Assembly: GCA_964450715.1 (NCBI GenBank)
Contig: CAYVFC010000082.1
Span: 1 to 35,790 of the forward strand
DNA: 35,790 nucleotides
Direction: 5' to 3'
DNA from: CAYVFC01 sp964450715
Lineage (GTDB): Bacteria; Myxococcota_A; Polyangia; Polyangiales; JAFGIB01
Below the pieces are notes generated by a model, which worked only from the letters and a program-made list of their open reading frames with translations, did no database searches and was not told where the DNA came from. This document shows, one piece after another, positions 9,963 to 17,883 of this stretch. The position numbers were made by a program, and so were the translations under genes. Position 1 is the stretch's first letter; the number at the start of each line of letters is the position of its first letter.

Positions 9963-11236
9963 CACCAGCTAGCTCCCGCGGTTGCCCCGGCGTATCCCGG
10001 CGCAATGACCGGCGAGAAGCGTAGACCGGCCCCGGTGCCTGCGGTCCCGGGACCGCGCTCGCTCTCGGCTCCGGGCTCCCAGAGGAAGAGAAACAGCCCG
10101 GCTCCCAGCGCGGCCGCTCCCGCGATAAAGGTCACCGTCGACACCGTGCCCGCGGTCATCGCCTCGTCGTTCAGCTCCTTGCCCCTGGCGTCGGGGCAGA
10201 TTCCGTCCTCGCAGCCCGAGTCGTCGTTCTTGCTGATCGCGCTCAACCCGAAGTACGAGCCCACGGCGATGCTGACCACGCCGGCCGCGCCCACGCCGAT
10301 ACCCACCCACTGCTGGGTGGTGATGGCCTGCTCTGGCTCCAACTGGCCCTGGCCCGCCAGCGGCCGGCCGGTGCGGTCGGAGATCCGAGCCCGGGTAGCG
10401 CCCGACGATTCGGTGGGGCTGAGCTCGATGCGCAGCACCTCGTCCTCGCGGGGCTCGGCCGCGATGCGCTGCTGCTCGGACTCGTAGCCGGACGCGCTCA
10501 CCACCAGCTCGTGCACGCCCGGATCCAGCAGCACCTTGCCGTCCACGATGATGGGCTCGCTCGAGTCCACCATCACCACCACCCCCACCCCGGGGGTGAT
10601 ATCCAGCTTGTACTGGGCCACGTAGTTCTTGGCCCGCTCGACGATCCGCTCGACCTGCCGTCGCTGCGCGTCGGAGAGCGGTCTGCGCGGGTCGTTCAAC
10701 GCCTGCGACAGGTTGATGAGCGCAGTGGCGTAGCTCTTGGCCTCGAAGGCGGCCAGACCGATACCGCGCAACGTACGCGCGCTCGGCTTGATCTCGTGCG
10801 CGCGCTCGAACAAGGCGCGCGCCTCCACGAAGTTACCCCGCTTGTAGTCGTCCAGCGCCTCCTTGACCACGGTCTGGTATTCGGCCTCGCGGTCGGCTTC
10901 GTCTGCATCTGTTCCGGCGGCCGATTCGGCGCTCGCGTCGGACTTCGTCGCTTCGCCCTTCGCCGCTTCGCCCTTCGCTTCAGAGGTTCGATCTGGCGTG
11001 CCCCGGTTCCGCTTCGAGGCGCGCCCGCGCCCCTGCGCGCTCGCCGTGGCGCAAAGGCAAACGGTGCAGAGCAGCGCCAGCGCCACGGTCCTAGAGAAAG
11101 CAGCCGGTCTCGCGCCGCTCGGCCCGACCGCGCTGAGCAACGCGTCGCTACCGTCACCGTAGATCGAACCATTACGCCTCGAAACGCGGACCGCCGTCGG
11201 TCCCGTCCCGGATGGTCCTCTAATTATCCCTAGCAT
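9962..11236 (-). CDS. TPR-PEGA membrane protein
   Basis: 424 residues from the ATG at 11236, with GGGAG about 9 bases before it. Residues ~47-68 form a signal or anchor helix after an unusually long N-terminal extension. An Ala/Lys/Glu-rich linker follows, then tetratricopeptide-type helices (~115-185; FVEARALFERAHEIKPSA), then a PEGA domain (~190-250; VDGKVLLDPGVHELVVSA), and then two hydrophobic segments near 305-325 and 365-385. TPR and PEGA modules mediate protein-protein or surface-layer contacts at the envelope in myxobacteria. The next gene overlaps its stop and encodes a giant Cys-rich lipoprotein, so the pair probably forms one envelope complex. The gene at 21266-22282 is a paralogue with the same plan. 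An inverted repeat lies immediately before its Shine-Dalgarno site. Confidence 0.9.
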   Translation of the reverse strand: MLGIIRGPSGTGPTAVRVSRRNGSIYGDGSDALLSAVGPSGARPAAFSRTVALALLCTVCLCATASAQGRGRASKRNRGTPDRTSEAKGEAAKGEATKSDASAESAAGTDADEADREAEYQTVVKEALDDYKRGNFVEARALFERAHEIKPSARTLRGIGLAAFEAKSYATALINLSQALNDPRRPLSDAQRRQVERIVERAKNYVAQYKLDITPGVGVVVMVDSSEPIIVDGKVLLDPGVHELVVSASGYESEQQRIAAEPREDEVLRIELSPTESSGATRARISDRTGRPLAGQGQLEPEQAITTQQWVGIGVGAAGVVSIAVGSYFGLSAISKNDDSGCEDGICPDARGKELNDEAMTAGTVSTVTFIAGAAALGAGLFLFLWEPGAESERGPGTAGTGAGLRFSPVIAPGYAGATAGASW

Positions 11237-11247
11237 TTTCTCGCTCC

Positions 11248-11286
11248 CGGTTCGCTATTCCCGGCCCCTATACCGATAGCGAACCG
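11248..11286. promoter_or_regulatory. 11-base inverted repeat at the start of the PEGA operon leader
   Basis: CGGTTCGCTAT at 11248-11258 and ATAGCGAACCG at 11276-11286 are perfect reverse complements with a 17-base spacer. The near arm touches the GGGAG ribosome site of the gene starting at 11236. It could be an operator or an mRNA hairpin that controls access of the ribosome. Confidence 0.6.
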
Positions 11287-11463
11287 ACATTGTCAGGAAA
11301 TGTACGGAAAGGTGCCTACCATGGATTTCTGGCGACATCTCGCGGAAAGATCCCCGTGACCGAATTGGCCAATAGAATGTCCCCAAAAGACTCGTGAGCG
11401 CGACAGCGCTTACTCGTCGTCGTGAGGTATAGGCCGCATTTTCCGGTCTCGGTACGCCTATTG

Positions 11464-11505
11464 GCGATTGCTAACGAATCTTAACAAACGAGTCTTAACA
11501 ATCGC
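11464..11505. promoter_or_regulatory. Tandem 14-base direct repeats inside a short inverted repeat
   Basis: AACGAATCTTAACA (11473-11486) and AACGAGTCTTAACA (11487-11500) are adjacent and differ at one base. They are framed by GCGATTG (11464-11470) and CAATCGC (11499-11505), which are reverse complements. The block lies about 107 bases upstream of the GTG at 11612. Spacing and AT content fit a binding site for a regulator acting on the OmpA-like operon, but no regulator gene is nearby. Confidence 0.55.
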
Positions 11506-11611
11506 TTGGTCTCCCGGGTGAGCGCGCGCCGCGTTGCCCCGCTGCGCTCCCGGGTTATATCCTCCGGGAGCTCCGGCGCGATCCGGGGCGCGAAACCGCG
11601 AGGGGTAGACG

Positions 11612-13510
11612 GTGCCGACGCCGCGCAAAGTGGTCGAAACCAGCTGGGAAGAGCTCGACAGAGGGGTCCCGCTGCAGACCGACGTGCGGCACACCTTCGT
11701 GGTCTACCGTCACTACACGGATGTCTTCGAGCTCGAGGACGTGCATTTTCACCGAGAAAGCCCGCTTCTGCTGCCCGTCGCTGACCAGGTACCAGACGAC
11801 CCGGAGACGCCCTACATCACCGCGCTCGGCATCATCGCCCAGGCGCTCGCCTTTGCCGCCGAGCACCCGAACCAGAAGTTGCTGGTTGCCGCGCACGAGG
11901 ATCCGGGCGCGGGTGCGGGGGCGGGCGCGGACGCGGCTGCCGGACCGGACGCGGCTGCCGGACCGGACGCGGCTGCCGGACCGGACGCGGCCGGCCGGGC
12001 GCTAGGGCTGAGCCGGCTTCGCGCGCGCAACGTGCTCTGCCTGCTCCAGGGAGACGGAAAGGCGTGGGCCGCCAGCAGCAACGAGCTGTACCAGATCGAG
12101 GACATCCAGAGTCTCCTGCGCTTCGCCGACAGGCGGTACGGCCTGGGCTGCGACCCGGGCGCCATCGACAACCGGGAAAGCCCGGCATTCCGCCGAGCGC
12201 TCGACGCCTTTCGCGCGGGGTACAAGAAGCGGTTCAAGGATAGCGACGCGGCCGGGGCTCTACCCGACACCGGCCCGGTCGACGCGGCGGACTTCGAGGC
12301 CTTCTTCGAGCTGTACGACCTGTGCCTGGCCGACGAGCTCGAGACCCATGGCGCCGGCGAGAAGGATCCCGCAAAGGCGCGCGCGAAGCTCACCTTCGTA
12401 CCTCCCGAGGCGCTCGGCTGCGGTGCGCAATGGCCCTCGGCCTGGAGCGACCGCCCCTTTCGCCGCTCGAAAAGCGCCCGCAAGGTCGAGCTTCTTTTCA
12501 TCCCCGACGACGAAAAGCCCATCCCTGATCTCGAGAAAGCAGAGCCCCCGGGCGCCTGGCTCTACCGCGACCAGAAGCGCTTCCTGTTCAACTACTACCC
12601 GGTCGACCCCGACCCGCGGGTCACCTGCGTCAGGCTCACCGGCGCCTTCTTCGACACCAACAAGTGCTTCCTGTTGCCCTCGGCCATGAAGGGCATCCGG
12701 AAGATGGTCGCTGTCTACGACAAGCACCCCGAGGGCGAGATGCTGATCGTGGGTCACACCGACACCAGCGGCGAGCGCGAGTACAACGACCAGCTGTCGC
12801 TCGAGAGAGCCGAGGCGGTAGAGTCCTACCTGAAGGGCAAGGAAGAAAATGTCGAAGAATGGCTGAAGTGGTACGAAAAGAGCGTACCGATAAAGAAGCG
12901 CTGGGGAGAGTCCGAGGACATGGCCATGCTCGGTGCTCTTCCCGACGGCAAGATCCACACCGAAGCCGCGGACCCGATTAAAAGCTACCAGGGCTCTCGC
13001 AATCTCAAGGCCGATGGCATCGCCGGCCCCAACACCCGCAGGCGGCTCATCACCGACTATATGGAGCTGGACGGCACCTCGCTGCCGGACGAGATCACGT
13101 CGATAGCGCACGGCTGCGGAGAGAGCTTTCCTACCGACCCCGACGCGGTCGCCGCAGTGAGGGAGGACAAGAAAAGCAACCGGCGGGTCGAAATCTTTCT
13201 TTTCGAGGGGAAGATCACCCCGCCGCCGTCCAGCACCATCTCGAATGAAAACAGCCCGGAATACCCTCTATGGTCCGCCCGTACGACGCAGTCGTTCGAG
13301 CTCGATTCCGAGCTCTGGCTGGAAATCATCATGGAGACCGCAGGAAAGCGCTGGCCCGAACTTCGCTACGTGATTCACTTTTCCGACGGTTCCAGGCTGG
13401 AGGGCGTCCTGGATAAGAACGGATATGCGCGAGAAGACGCTCTGCCCAAGGGTACCTACGAGATATCGTTTCCCGAGCTGGCTGACGGCTGGGAGCTGGT
13501 GGAAACATGA
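11612..13510 (+). CDS. OmpA-like protein with inserted peptidoglycan-binding motif, no signal peptide
   Basis: 632 residues. The GTG at 11612 has GAGGGG 6-7 bases upstream. Residues ~38-150 resemble a first, degenerate OmpA-like domain (VHFHRES, LLVAAHEDPG, LSRLRARNV) interrupted by a repetitive Gly-Pro-Asp-Ala insert. Residues ~340-530 form a second OmpA-like domain (GAFFDTNK, LIVGHTDTSG, LSLERAEAV, NRRVEIFLF), into which a PG_binding_1-type motif is inserted (ADGIAGPNTRR, ~467-478). The last ~100 residues are a beta domain. OmpA-like domains bind diaminopimelate in periplasmic peptidoglycan, yet the N-terminus (MPTPRKVVETSWEE) is hydrophilic and has no signal peptide or lipobox. It would therefore have to remain cytoplasmic or leave by a non-Sec route such as T6SS. 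It overlaps the next gene by 4 bases (ATGA). Confidence 0.88.
   Translation: MPTPRKVVETSWEELDRGVPLQTDVRHTFVVYRHYTDVFELEDVHFHRESPLLLPVADQVPDDPETPYITALGIIAQALAFAAEHPNQKLLVAAHEDPGAGAGAGADAAAGPDAAAGPDAAAGPDAAGRALGLSRLRARNVLCLLQGDGKAWAASSNELYQIEDIQSLLRFADRRYGLGCDPGAIDNRESPAFRRALDAFRAGYKKRFKDSDAAGALPDTGPVDAADFEAFFELYDLCLADELETHGAGEKDPAKARAKLTFVPPEALGCGAQWPSAWSDRPFRRSKSARKVELLFIPDDEKPIPDLEKAEPPGAWLYRDQKRFLFNYYPVDPDPRVTCVRLTGAFFDTNKCFLLPSAMKGIRKMVAVYDKHPEGEMLIVGHTDTSGEREYNDQLSLERAEAVESYLKGKEENVEEWLKWYEKSVPIKKRWGESEDMAMLGALPDGKIHTEAADPIKSYQGSRNLKADGIAGPNTRRRLITDYMELDGTSLPDEITSIAHGCGESFPTDPDAVAAVREDKKSNRRVEIFLFEGKITPPPSSTISNENSPEYPLWSARTTQSFELDSELWLEIIMETAGKRWPELRYVIHFSDGSRLEGVLDKNGYAREDALPKGTYEISFPELADGWELVET
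11930..11983 (+). repeat. Three exact 18-base tandem repeats in the OmpA-like gene
   Basis: GACGCGGCTGCCGGACCG occurs at 11930-11947, 11948-11965 and 11966-11983, with a partial fourth copy after. Each unit adds six residues (Asp-Ala-Ala-Ala-Gly-Pro), so copy number change keeps the frame and only alters loop length between the histidine motif and the LSRLRARN helix of the first OmpA-like domain. Confidence 0.9.
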
Positions 13511-15087
13511 CGGATACCAGTACCAATACCAGTACCGCGACCGATCCCGTACAGCCGGCCAACGCTGAAACGGAAGCCGATCCCGGAGAACCGATAGACG
13601 TCGCCGAGGACCCCGAAGAGGAAGCCGAGGACTTCGAGGATGAAGCGACCGACGACACCGACGACATCCTGGACGAGGCGCTTCGACGGCTCCCCATCCG
13701 TGTCGGCCGGAACGTCTTCTCCGCCGAGCCGACCCTCATCGACCGCGTCGAGTACCGTTTGGCGGTCGACGAAAATATCTGGTCGCCCGATGGTTTCCTC
13801 GAAATAGACTCGTGGCTCTGGAAGCCCGTACCTTCTGATCTGACCGTACAGATCGGATCCGAGTTTCAGTTTCAGGCCGTACCGAAACCGGACGGTCGCA
13901 AGTGGACCAAGGGCTGGCCCATCTGGGGTAGAGATGCGAACCACACGGGTCGCTACCTCACGAAATTCAAGCCCTCCGAGGCACGGGATTACGAGATCAG
14001 CGTCATCACGCTCTCCAACGACGAGCAGGTGCGGATCACCATCGAGAACGACCGGCTGGGCGAACTGATTCAGGAAGCGCGCGAGAAGTTCGCGATCCCC
14101 GCAATGGGAGAAAATAGCCGGAACAACCGTCGCTTCGACGGCTGGTACGTGTCCAAACCCTGGGCGCGCTGGATCAGCTTCTATCGCTGGATCAAGGCGC
14201 GAAACGGCAAGACGCCGCCCCGTCCCATGGCGGTCGTGCGATACGAGCTCAGGCAGTTTCGCCGCCAGGAAGTCCGGGAATTCTTTCAACGCTCGCTACA
14301 GGAGTACCAGGCGTGGATCGACAGCGAGCGACCACGGCTCACCTCGGCCGTAGATCCGGATCCCGATCTGATCCTGGATATCCCGTTTATCCTGGCCCTG
14401 GCCGGTAGGGAAGCCACCAAGTACGTCCTGGGTAGAAATGCTGTCGCGGGGCGCGGCCGGCACTGCTCGTATCACTCCAGCGGGCTGGATGATCTATGGA
14501 ACTGGGCTTCCAGGCCGCGGCAGAGTACGCGTCGGCCCGGAGAGGAGAAGGGGCAGCGATTCGAGCTATCCGACTTTCTACCCGACGAGAAACTCGGTCG
14601 ACTGAGGCGGAGAGAGGCCGGTAACACAACCAAGCACTGCAGTGCCTGTAAGAACAAAAAGAAGGAAGAAAAGAAAGACCCCGAAAACGAGCAAGAGAGA
14701 TCAATCCGGCCCGCGATGATCGATAACGGCCACACGCTGACGGTCTTTGCAGCGGTAAGCCTGTGGAAACGGTGGCACCTTCGATTCCTGACGCAGCAAG
14801 TATTCAATAGCACCCGACCCTATGACGAGGCGGACCGCCACCATCGCCGCGCGATGATCCAGTTGACCTTCGGGCGTCCGGGAACCGCGCGACACGTTCT
14901 CGGGCAACTGAAAACCCTGGTAGGCGAGTTGACGAGTAGCAATGCTGACGAGTACTACCGCCGTTATGTGGAGGACCCGCGTTTCGTCGACGGCACCAAG
15001 GGCTTCAGTCACGACGGGCATCGCCGGGCCCGCCTGATCGCTGCCGAGGCCTACGTCTACGAGAAGTATGGTCTGCCCCCCGCCTAA
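13507..15087 (+). CDS. Unknown protein translationally coupled to the OmpA-like gene; candidate cargo
   Basis: 526 residues. The ATG at 13507 lies inside the end of the previous gene (ATGA), so the pair is coupled. Residues 1-60 are a Thr/Asp/Glu-rich disordered tail with no signal peptide. Residues ~62-175 are beta-rich, with many Trp/Tyr. The remainder is helical and basic. Two Cys/His clusters occur in the middle (HCSYHS and HCSACKNKKK), the second in a strongly charged Lys/Glu loop; they could bind a metal. The C-terminus contains conserved-looking polar motifs (DEADRHHRRAM, GFSHDGHRRAR). I recognise no family. Coupling to a peptidoglycan-binding partner and three lipoprotein genes just downstream make a secreted effector plausible, but this is inference. 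Confidence 0.8.
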   Translation: MTDTSTNTSTATDPVQPANAETEADPGEPIDVAEDPEEEAEDFEDEATDDTDDILDEALRRLPIRVGRNVFSAEPTLIDRVEYRLAVDENIWSPDGFLEIDSWLWKPVPSDLTVQIGSEFQFQAVPKPDGRKWTKGWPIWGRDANHTGRYLTKFKPSEARDYEISVITLSNDEQVRITIENDRLGELIQEAREKFAIPAMGENSRNNRRFDGWYVSKPWARWISFYRWIKARNGKTPPRPMAVVRYELRQFRRQEVREFFQRSLQEYQAWIDSERPRLTSAVDPDPDLILDIPFILALAGREATKYVLGRNAVAGRGRHCSYHSSGLDDLWNWASRPRQSTRRPGEEKGQRFELSDFLPDEKLGRLRRREAGNTTKHCSACKNKKKEEKKDPENEQERSIRPAMIDNGHTLTVFAAVSLWKRWHLRFLTQQVFNSTRPYDEADRHHRRAMIQLTFGRPGTARHVLGQLKTLVGELTSSNADEYYRRYVEDPRFVDGTKGFSHDGHRRARLIAAEAYVYEKYGLPPA

Positions 15088-15133
15088 ACCACGCCGATCA
15101 ACCGACGACAACTACCCATCCCTGGGCTACCGT

Positions 15134-16348
15134 TCACGGGCTCGGCACTTTCGCGCTTCCGTCGAGCTTCTTTATGAGAATCCGGTTGTGCGCGGTCGCC
15201 ATTATCGTGTTTCCCAGACGCTCCGCGTTTCGTATCCCGGGCTTCGTACCCGTGGATTCGGACGTCCATGTTTTACCATCGTAGACGTGAACGCCACCAT
15301 CGTCCGAGAAGAAATATGCTGGGCCGGTATCGCTCAGTAGCAGGTGATCCTGGGGTCGCTTGAGCTTTTCCGGATAGGGAAGCCGTGTCCAGGACTGTTC
15401 CGGATCCTCCCCACCACCGATGTCGCGAAAGACGGCGTACTCAGGCCCTCTACCGATCCAGCGATTTCCCATCCGGAAATACCAGAACGACCCGTAGGAC
15501 CCGGTGCTGCCTTCTCTTCCGAATCTATGCCAAACCTGACCGCCCTCGTCTGCCCTGTATATCTCATCGGAAGTGCATACGGCTATTACATCGCGACCGG
15601 ATCGTTCGAACCAGGTAAATTGTGGTTTCGAGCAGGGATCGCGCAACGGCTCGGGCGGACCTGGATCGTCTATCAGCGGTATCGTATCGGGGATCTTCTC
15701 GACCGTTAACCACTTGCCGTCTTCGCGATGATAGATACGTTCCTTTCCCGCATGGGTGCACGAAACGTAGACATCTCCCAGCGCGACAACGCTCGAAATG
15801 CCGCAGTGGCTATTCCTCGGAGTTCCCTTCGGTCCCAGCTCTGCTTTCCAGGTATTTCCGTCCCAGTGCACGATGGTCAGCATGGTCCCCACCGCGTACA
15901 TGTCGTTGACCCCGGAGCCGCGGATTTGGAAGAGCTTCGTGGAAGCGGGCGTGTCGTAGAAACGCCATTGCCGCCCGTCGAAGTGCACAACCGCGCCATA
16001 TCCCCCGGCGATGAATATCTGGCCGTCCTTCGGCCAGATCGAGCCCACCCACTTACCCGAGCGCGGCGGAAGCTCGTATACGGTACACCAGCCATCCGGG
16101 TTGCACTGCCGCGGCTGCATCCGGGCTATCACCTCGTCCCACTTTTCGCTCTCCGGATCCCTCGCCGCAACCTCCGGCTCCTGCCTGACCGCCGGTTTTT
16201 CGGCCGAATGCTTCTGCCGCTTTTGCCGGCTCGACGATTGGTGCGACGAGGCCACCGGCCGTTGTTTAACCGTCCTCGATGCCGCGTCTTTGTCGCATCC
16301 GACAAGGACCGCGGCCACTACGAAAGACCCCGCAATGTACCTCTTCAT
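15134..16348 (-). CDS. Propeller-like lipoprotein, copy A
   Basis: 404 residues from the ATG at 16348, chosen because the signal peptide begins there and GGGAG/GGAG lies upstream; the frame is open 16 codons further. The lipobox is LVGC (Cys18) with Asp at the next position, which in E. coli favours retention in the inner membrane facing the periplasm. A Ser/Gln/Lys linker (~20-70) precedes a propeller-like domain with YGAVVHFDG, GSGVNDMYAVG and IVHWDG motifs typical of six- or seven-bladed repeats in myxobacterial secreted proteins. It is a tandem paralogue of the gene at 16443-17693. It is convergent with the unknown coupled gene ending at 15087, with a 46-base gap. No catalytic residues stand out; binding or immunity function is possible. 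Confidence 0.85.
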   Translation of the reverse strand: MKRYIAGSFVVAAVLVGCDKDAASRTVKQRPVASSHQSSSRQKRQKHSAEKPAVRQEPEVAARDPESEKWDEVIARMQPRQCNPDGWCTVYELPPRSGKWVGSIWPKDGQIFIAGGYGAVVHFDGRQWRFYDTPASTKLFQIRGSGVNDMYAVGTMLTIVHWDGNTWKAELGPKGTPRNSHCGISSVVALGDVYVSCTHAGKERIYHREDGKWLTVEKIPDTIPLIDDPGPPEPLRDPCSKPQFTWFERSGRDVIAVCTSDEIYRADEGGQVWHRFGREGSTGSYGSFWYFRMGNRWIGRGPEYAVFRDIGGGEDPEQSWTRLPYPEKLKRPQDHLLLSDTGPAYFFSDDGGVHVYDGKTWTSESTGTKPGIRNAERLGNTIMATAHNRILIKKLDGSAKVPSP

Positions 16349-16442
16349 CGCGATGCTCCGACTCCCGCCAGGCAAAACCCATGTTCTTCGTACCATAAGC
16401 GCAATAAAACCTGAAACCGCCCGGAACGAGCGGAAGGAGCGG

Positions 16443-17693
16443 TCAGTAAGGAGAGGGACGGTCCCCTGTCGACGTACGCGACTCCTTCGAGCCGCCGTCG
16501 AGCTTCTTCACCAGAACCCGGGTACGCGAGGTCGCCAATATCGCGCTTCCCAGTCGTTTTGCGTTTTGTACCCCATGCTTGGCGCCTGTGGATTCCTGTT
16601 TCCAGCTCTCGCCATCGTACACGAAGACCTCCCCACCCTTGGCGAAGAAATAGGCTGGTCCCGAATCACTCTCGAGGAAAACCGCTGAGGGATTCCTGAG
16701 CCCTTTCGGATAGGGAAGCCGGGTCCAGCGTTCGTATGGATCTTTCTCGCCATCGATTTCGCGAAAGACAGCGTATGCCGATTCCGTACCGATCCAACGA
16801 TTTCCCATCCGGAAATAGCGGAACCAACCGCGCTTTTCTTCTCTTCCGAATCGCTGCCAGCACTGAGCGCCTGCTTCTGCCCGGTATATCTTTCCGAATT
16901 GGCAGACGGCGATTGTGTCCCGATCGGAATACGCGAACGCGGCATTTCGCGGTTTAGAACACTCCTTTGGCAAAGGCTCCGGCGGAGGGATTCGGTTTCT
17001 TCGTATATCCGGTACCGTCTCTGGTATTTCATCTATCTTCGACCACTTGCCATCCGCTCGGTGATACGCCTCGAGCTTCGCCCCGCTTCTACAGGTTACA
17101 TACACTTCACCGGACGCGACGACGCGTAGATCCCAGCATCCGTTCCCTCTCGGATTCCCCTTCGGTCCCAGCTCAGCCTTCCAGGTCTCTCCGTCCCAGT
17201 GCACGATGGTCAGCATGGTCCCTACGGCGTACATGTCGTTGACGCCAGAGCCGCGGATCTCTCGAAGCATCGAATTCGCCGGTGTGTCGTAGTAATGCCA
17301 ACTCGTTCCGTCGAAGTGCACGACCGCACCATACCCGCCGGCGACGAATAGCTGACCGTCCTTAGGCCAGATCGAGCCCAACCATTTACCCGAACGCGGC
17401 GGAAGCTCGTATACGGTACACCAGCCATCCGGGTTGCACTGCCTCGGCTGCATCCGGGCGATCACCTCGTCCCACTTTTCGTCCCATTTCTCACTCTCCG
17501 GATCCCCCGCCGCAACCTCCGGCTCCTGTTGGGCCGCCGGTTTTACGGCCGAATGCTTCTGCCGGGTTTGCCGACTCGACGATTGGTGCGACGAGGCTGC
17601 CGGCCGTTGTTTTTCGGTCCTCGATGCCGCGTCTGTGTCGCATCCGAAAAGGACCGCGGCCACTACGAAAGTCCCCGCAATGTACGTCTTCAC
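16443..17693 (-). CDS. Propeller-like lipoprotein, copy B
   Basis: 416 residues from the GTG at 17693. In copy A the same codon is ATG, and upstream in-frame codons do not continue the signal peptide, so GTG is preferred. Lipobox LFGC (Cys18) is again followed by Asp. The first ~190 residues are nearly the same as copy A (shared WCTVYELPPRSGKW, GYGAVVHFDG, VGTMLTIVHWDG), whereas the region after about residue 195 is much more divergent. A small internal duplication repeats Lys-Trp-Asp-Glu. A gap of 94 bases separates it from copy A, so both may be on one transcript. Its function should match that of copy A with altered specificity in the second half. Confidence 0.85.
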   Translation of the reverse strand: MKTYIAGTFVVAAVLFGCDTDAASRTEKQRPAASSHQSSSRQTRQKHSAVKPAAQQEPEVAAGDPESEKWDEKWDEVIARMQPRQCNPDGWCTVYELPPRSGKWLGSIWPKDGQLFVAGGYGAVVHFDGTSWHYYDTPANSMLREIRGSGVNDMYAVGTMLTIVHWDGETWKAELGPKGNPRGNGCWDLRVVASGEVYVTCRSGAKLEAYHRADGKWSKIDEIPETVPDIRRNRIPPPEPLPKECSKPRNAAFAYSDRDTIAVCQFGKIYRAEAGAQCWQRFGREEKRGWFRYFRMGNRWIGTESAYAVFREIDGEKDPYERWTRLPYPKGLRNPSAVFLESDSGPAYFFAKGGEVFVYDGESWKQESTGAKHGVQNAKRLGSAILATSRTRVLVKKLDGGSKESRTSTGDRPSPY

Positions 17694-17883
17694 CGCGATT
17701 CTCCAATTCCCGCCAGACCCTAAGCAGAACCCGCTCGTAGTACCACGAACGCGAGCAAACCCGAAACCAGCACCCGCGAAGAGGTGTTTCGTTTGGTATT
17801 TAGTACTTAGGAGGCGCGGCAAAAACACCGTAAGAAAGGCGATCCGTTTGGTATTGGACGAGATTAGGGGTAAGGGGAGTTCG

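Larger units (their letters stand above)
11237..11611. other. 375-base divergent intergenic region
   Basis: No gene is seen here. It separates the minus-strand PEGA operon from the plus-strand OmpA-like operon and must hold both promoters. It is visibly richer in A/T than its flanks. It contains an 11-base inverted repeat (11248-11286) next to the left gene and a pair of 14-base direct repeats bracketed by a 7-base inverted repeat (11464-11505) nearer the right gene. No confident -35/-10 or sigma-54 element could be assigned. Confidence 0.65.

Noticed and set aside
11287..11463. Sigma-54 type promoter (GG at -24, GC at -12) in the divergent gap
   Set aside because: A GGCAC-like string near 11310-11325 lacks the matching -12 element, so no promoter was called.
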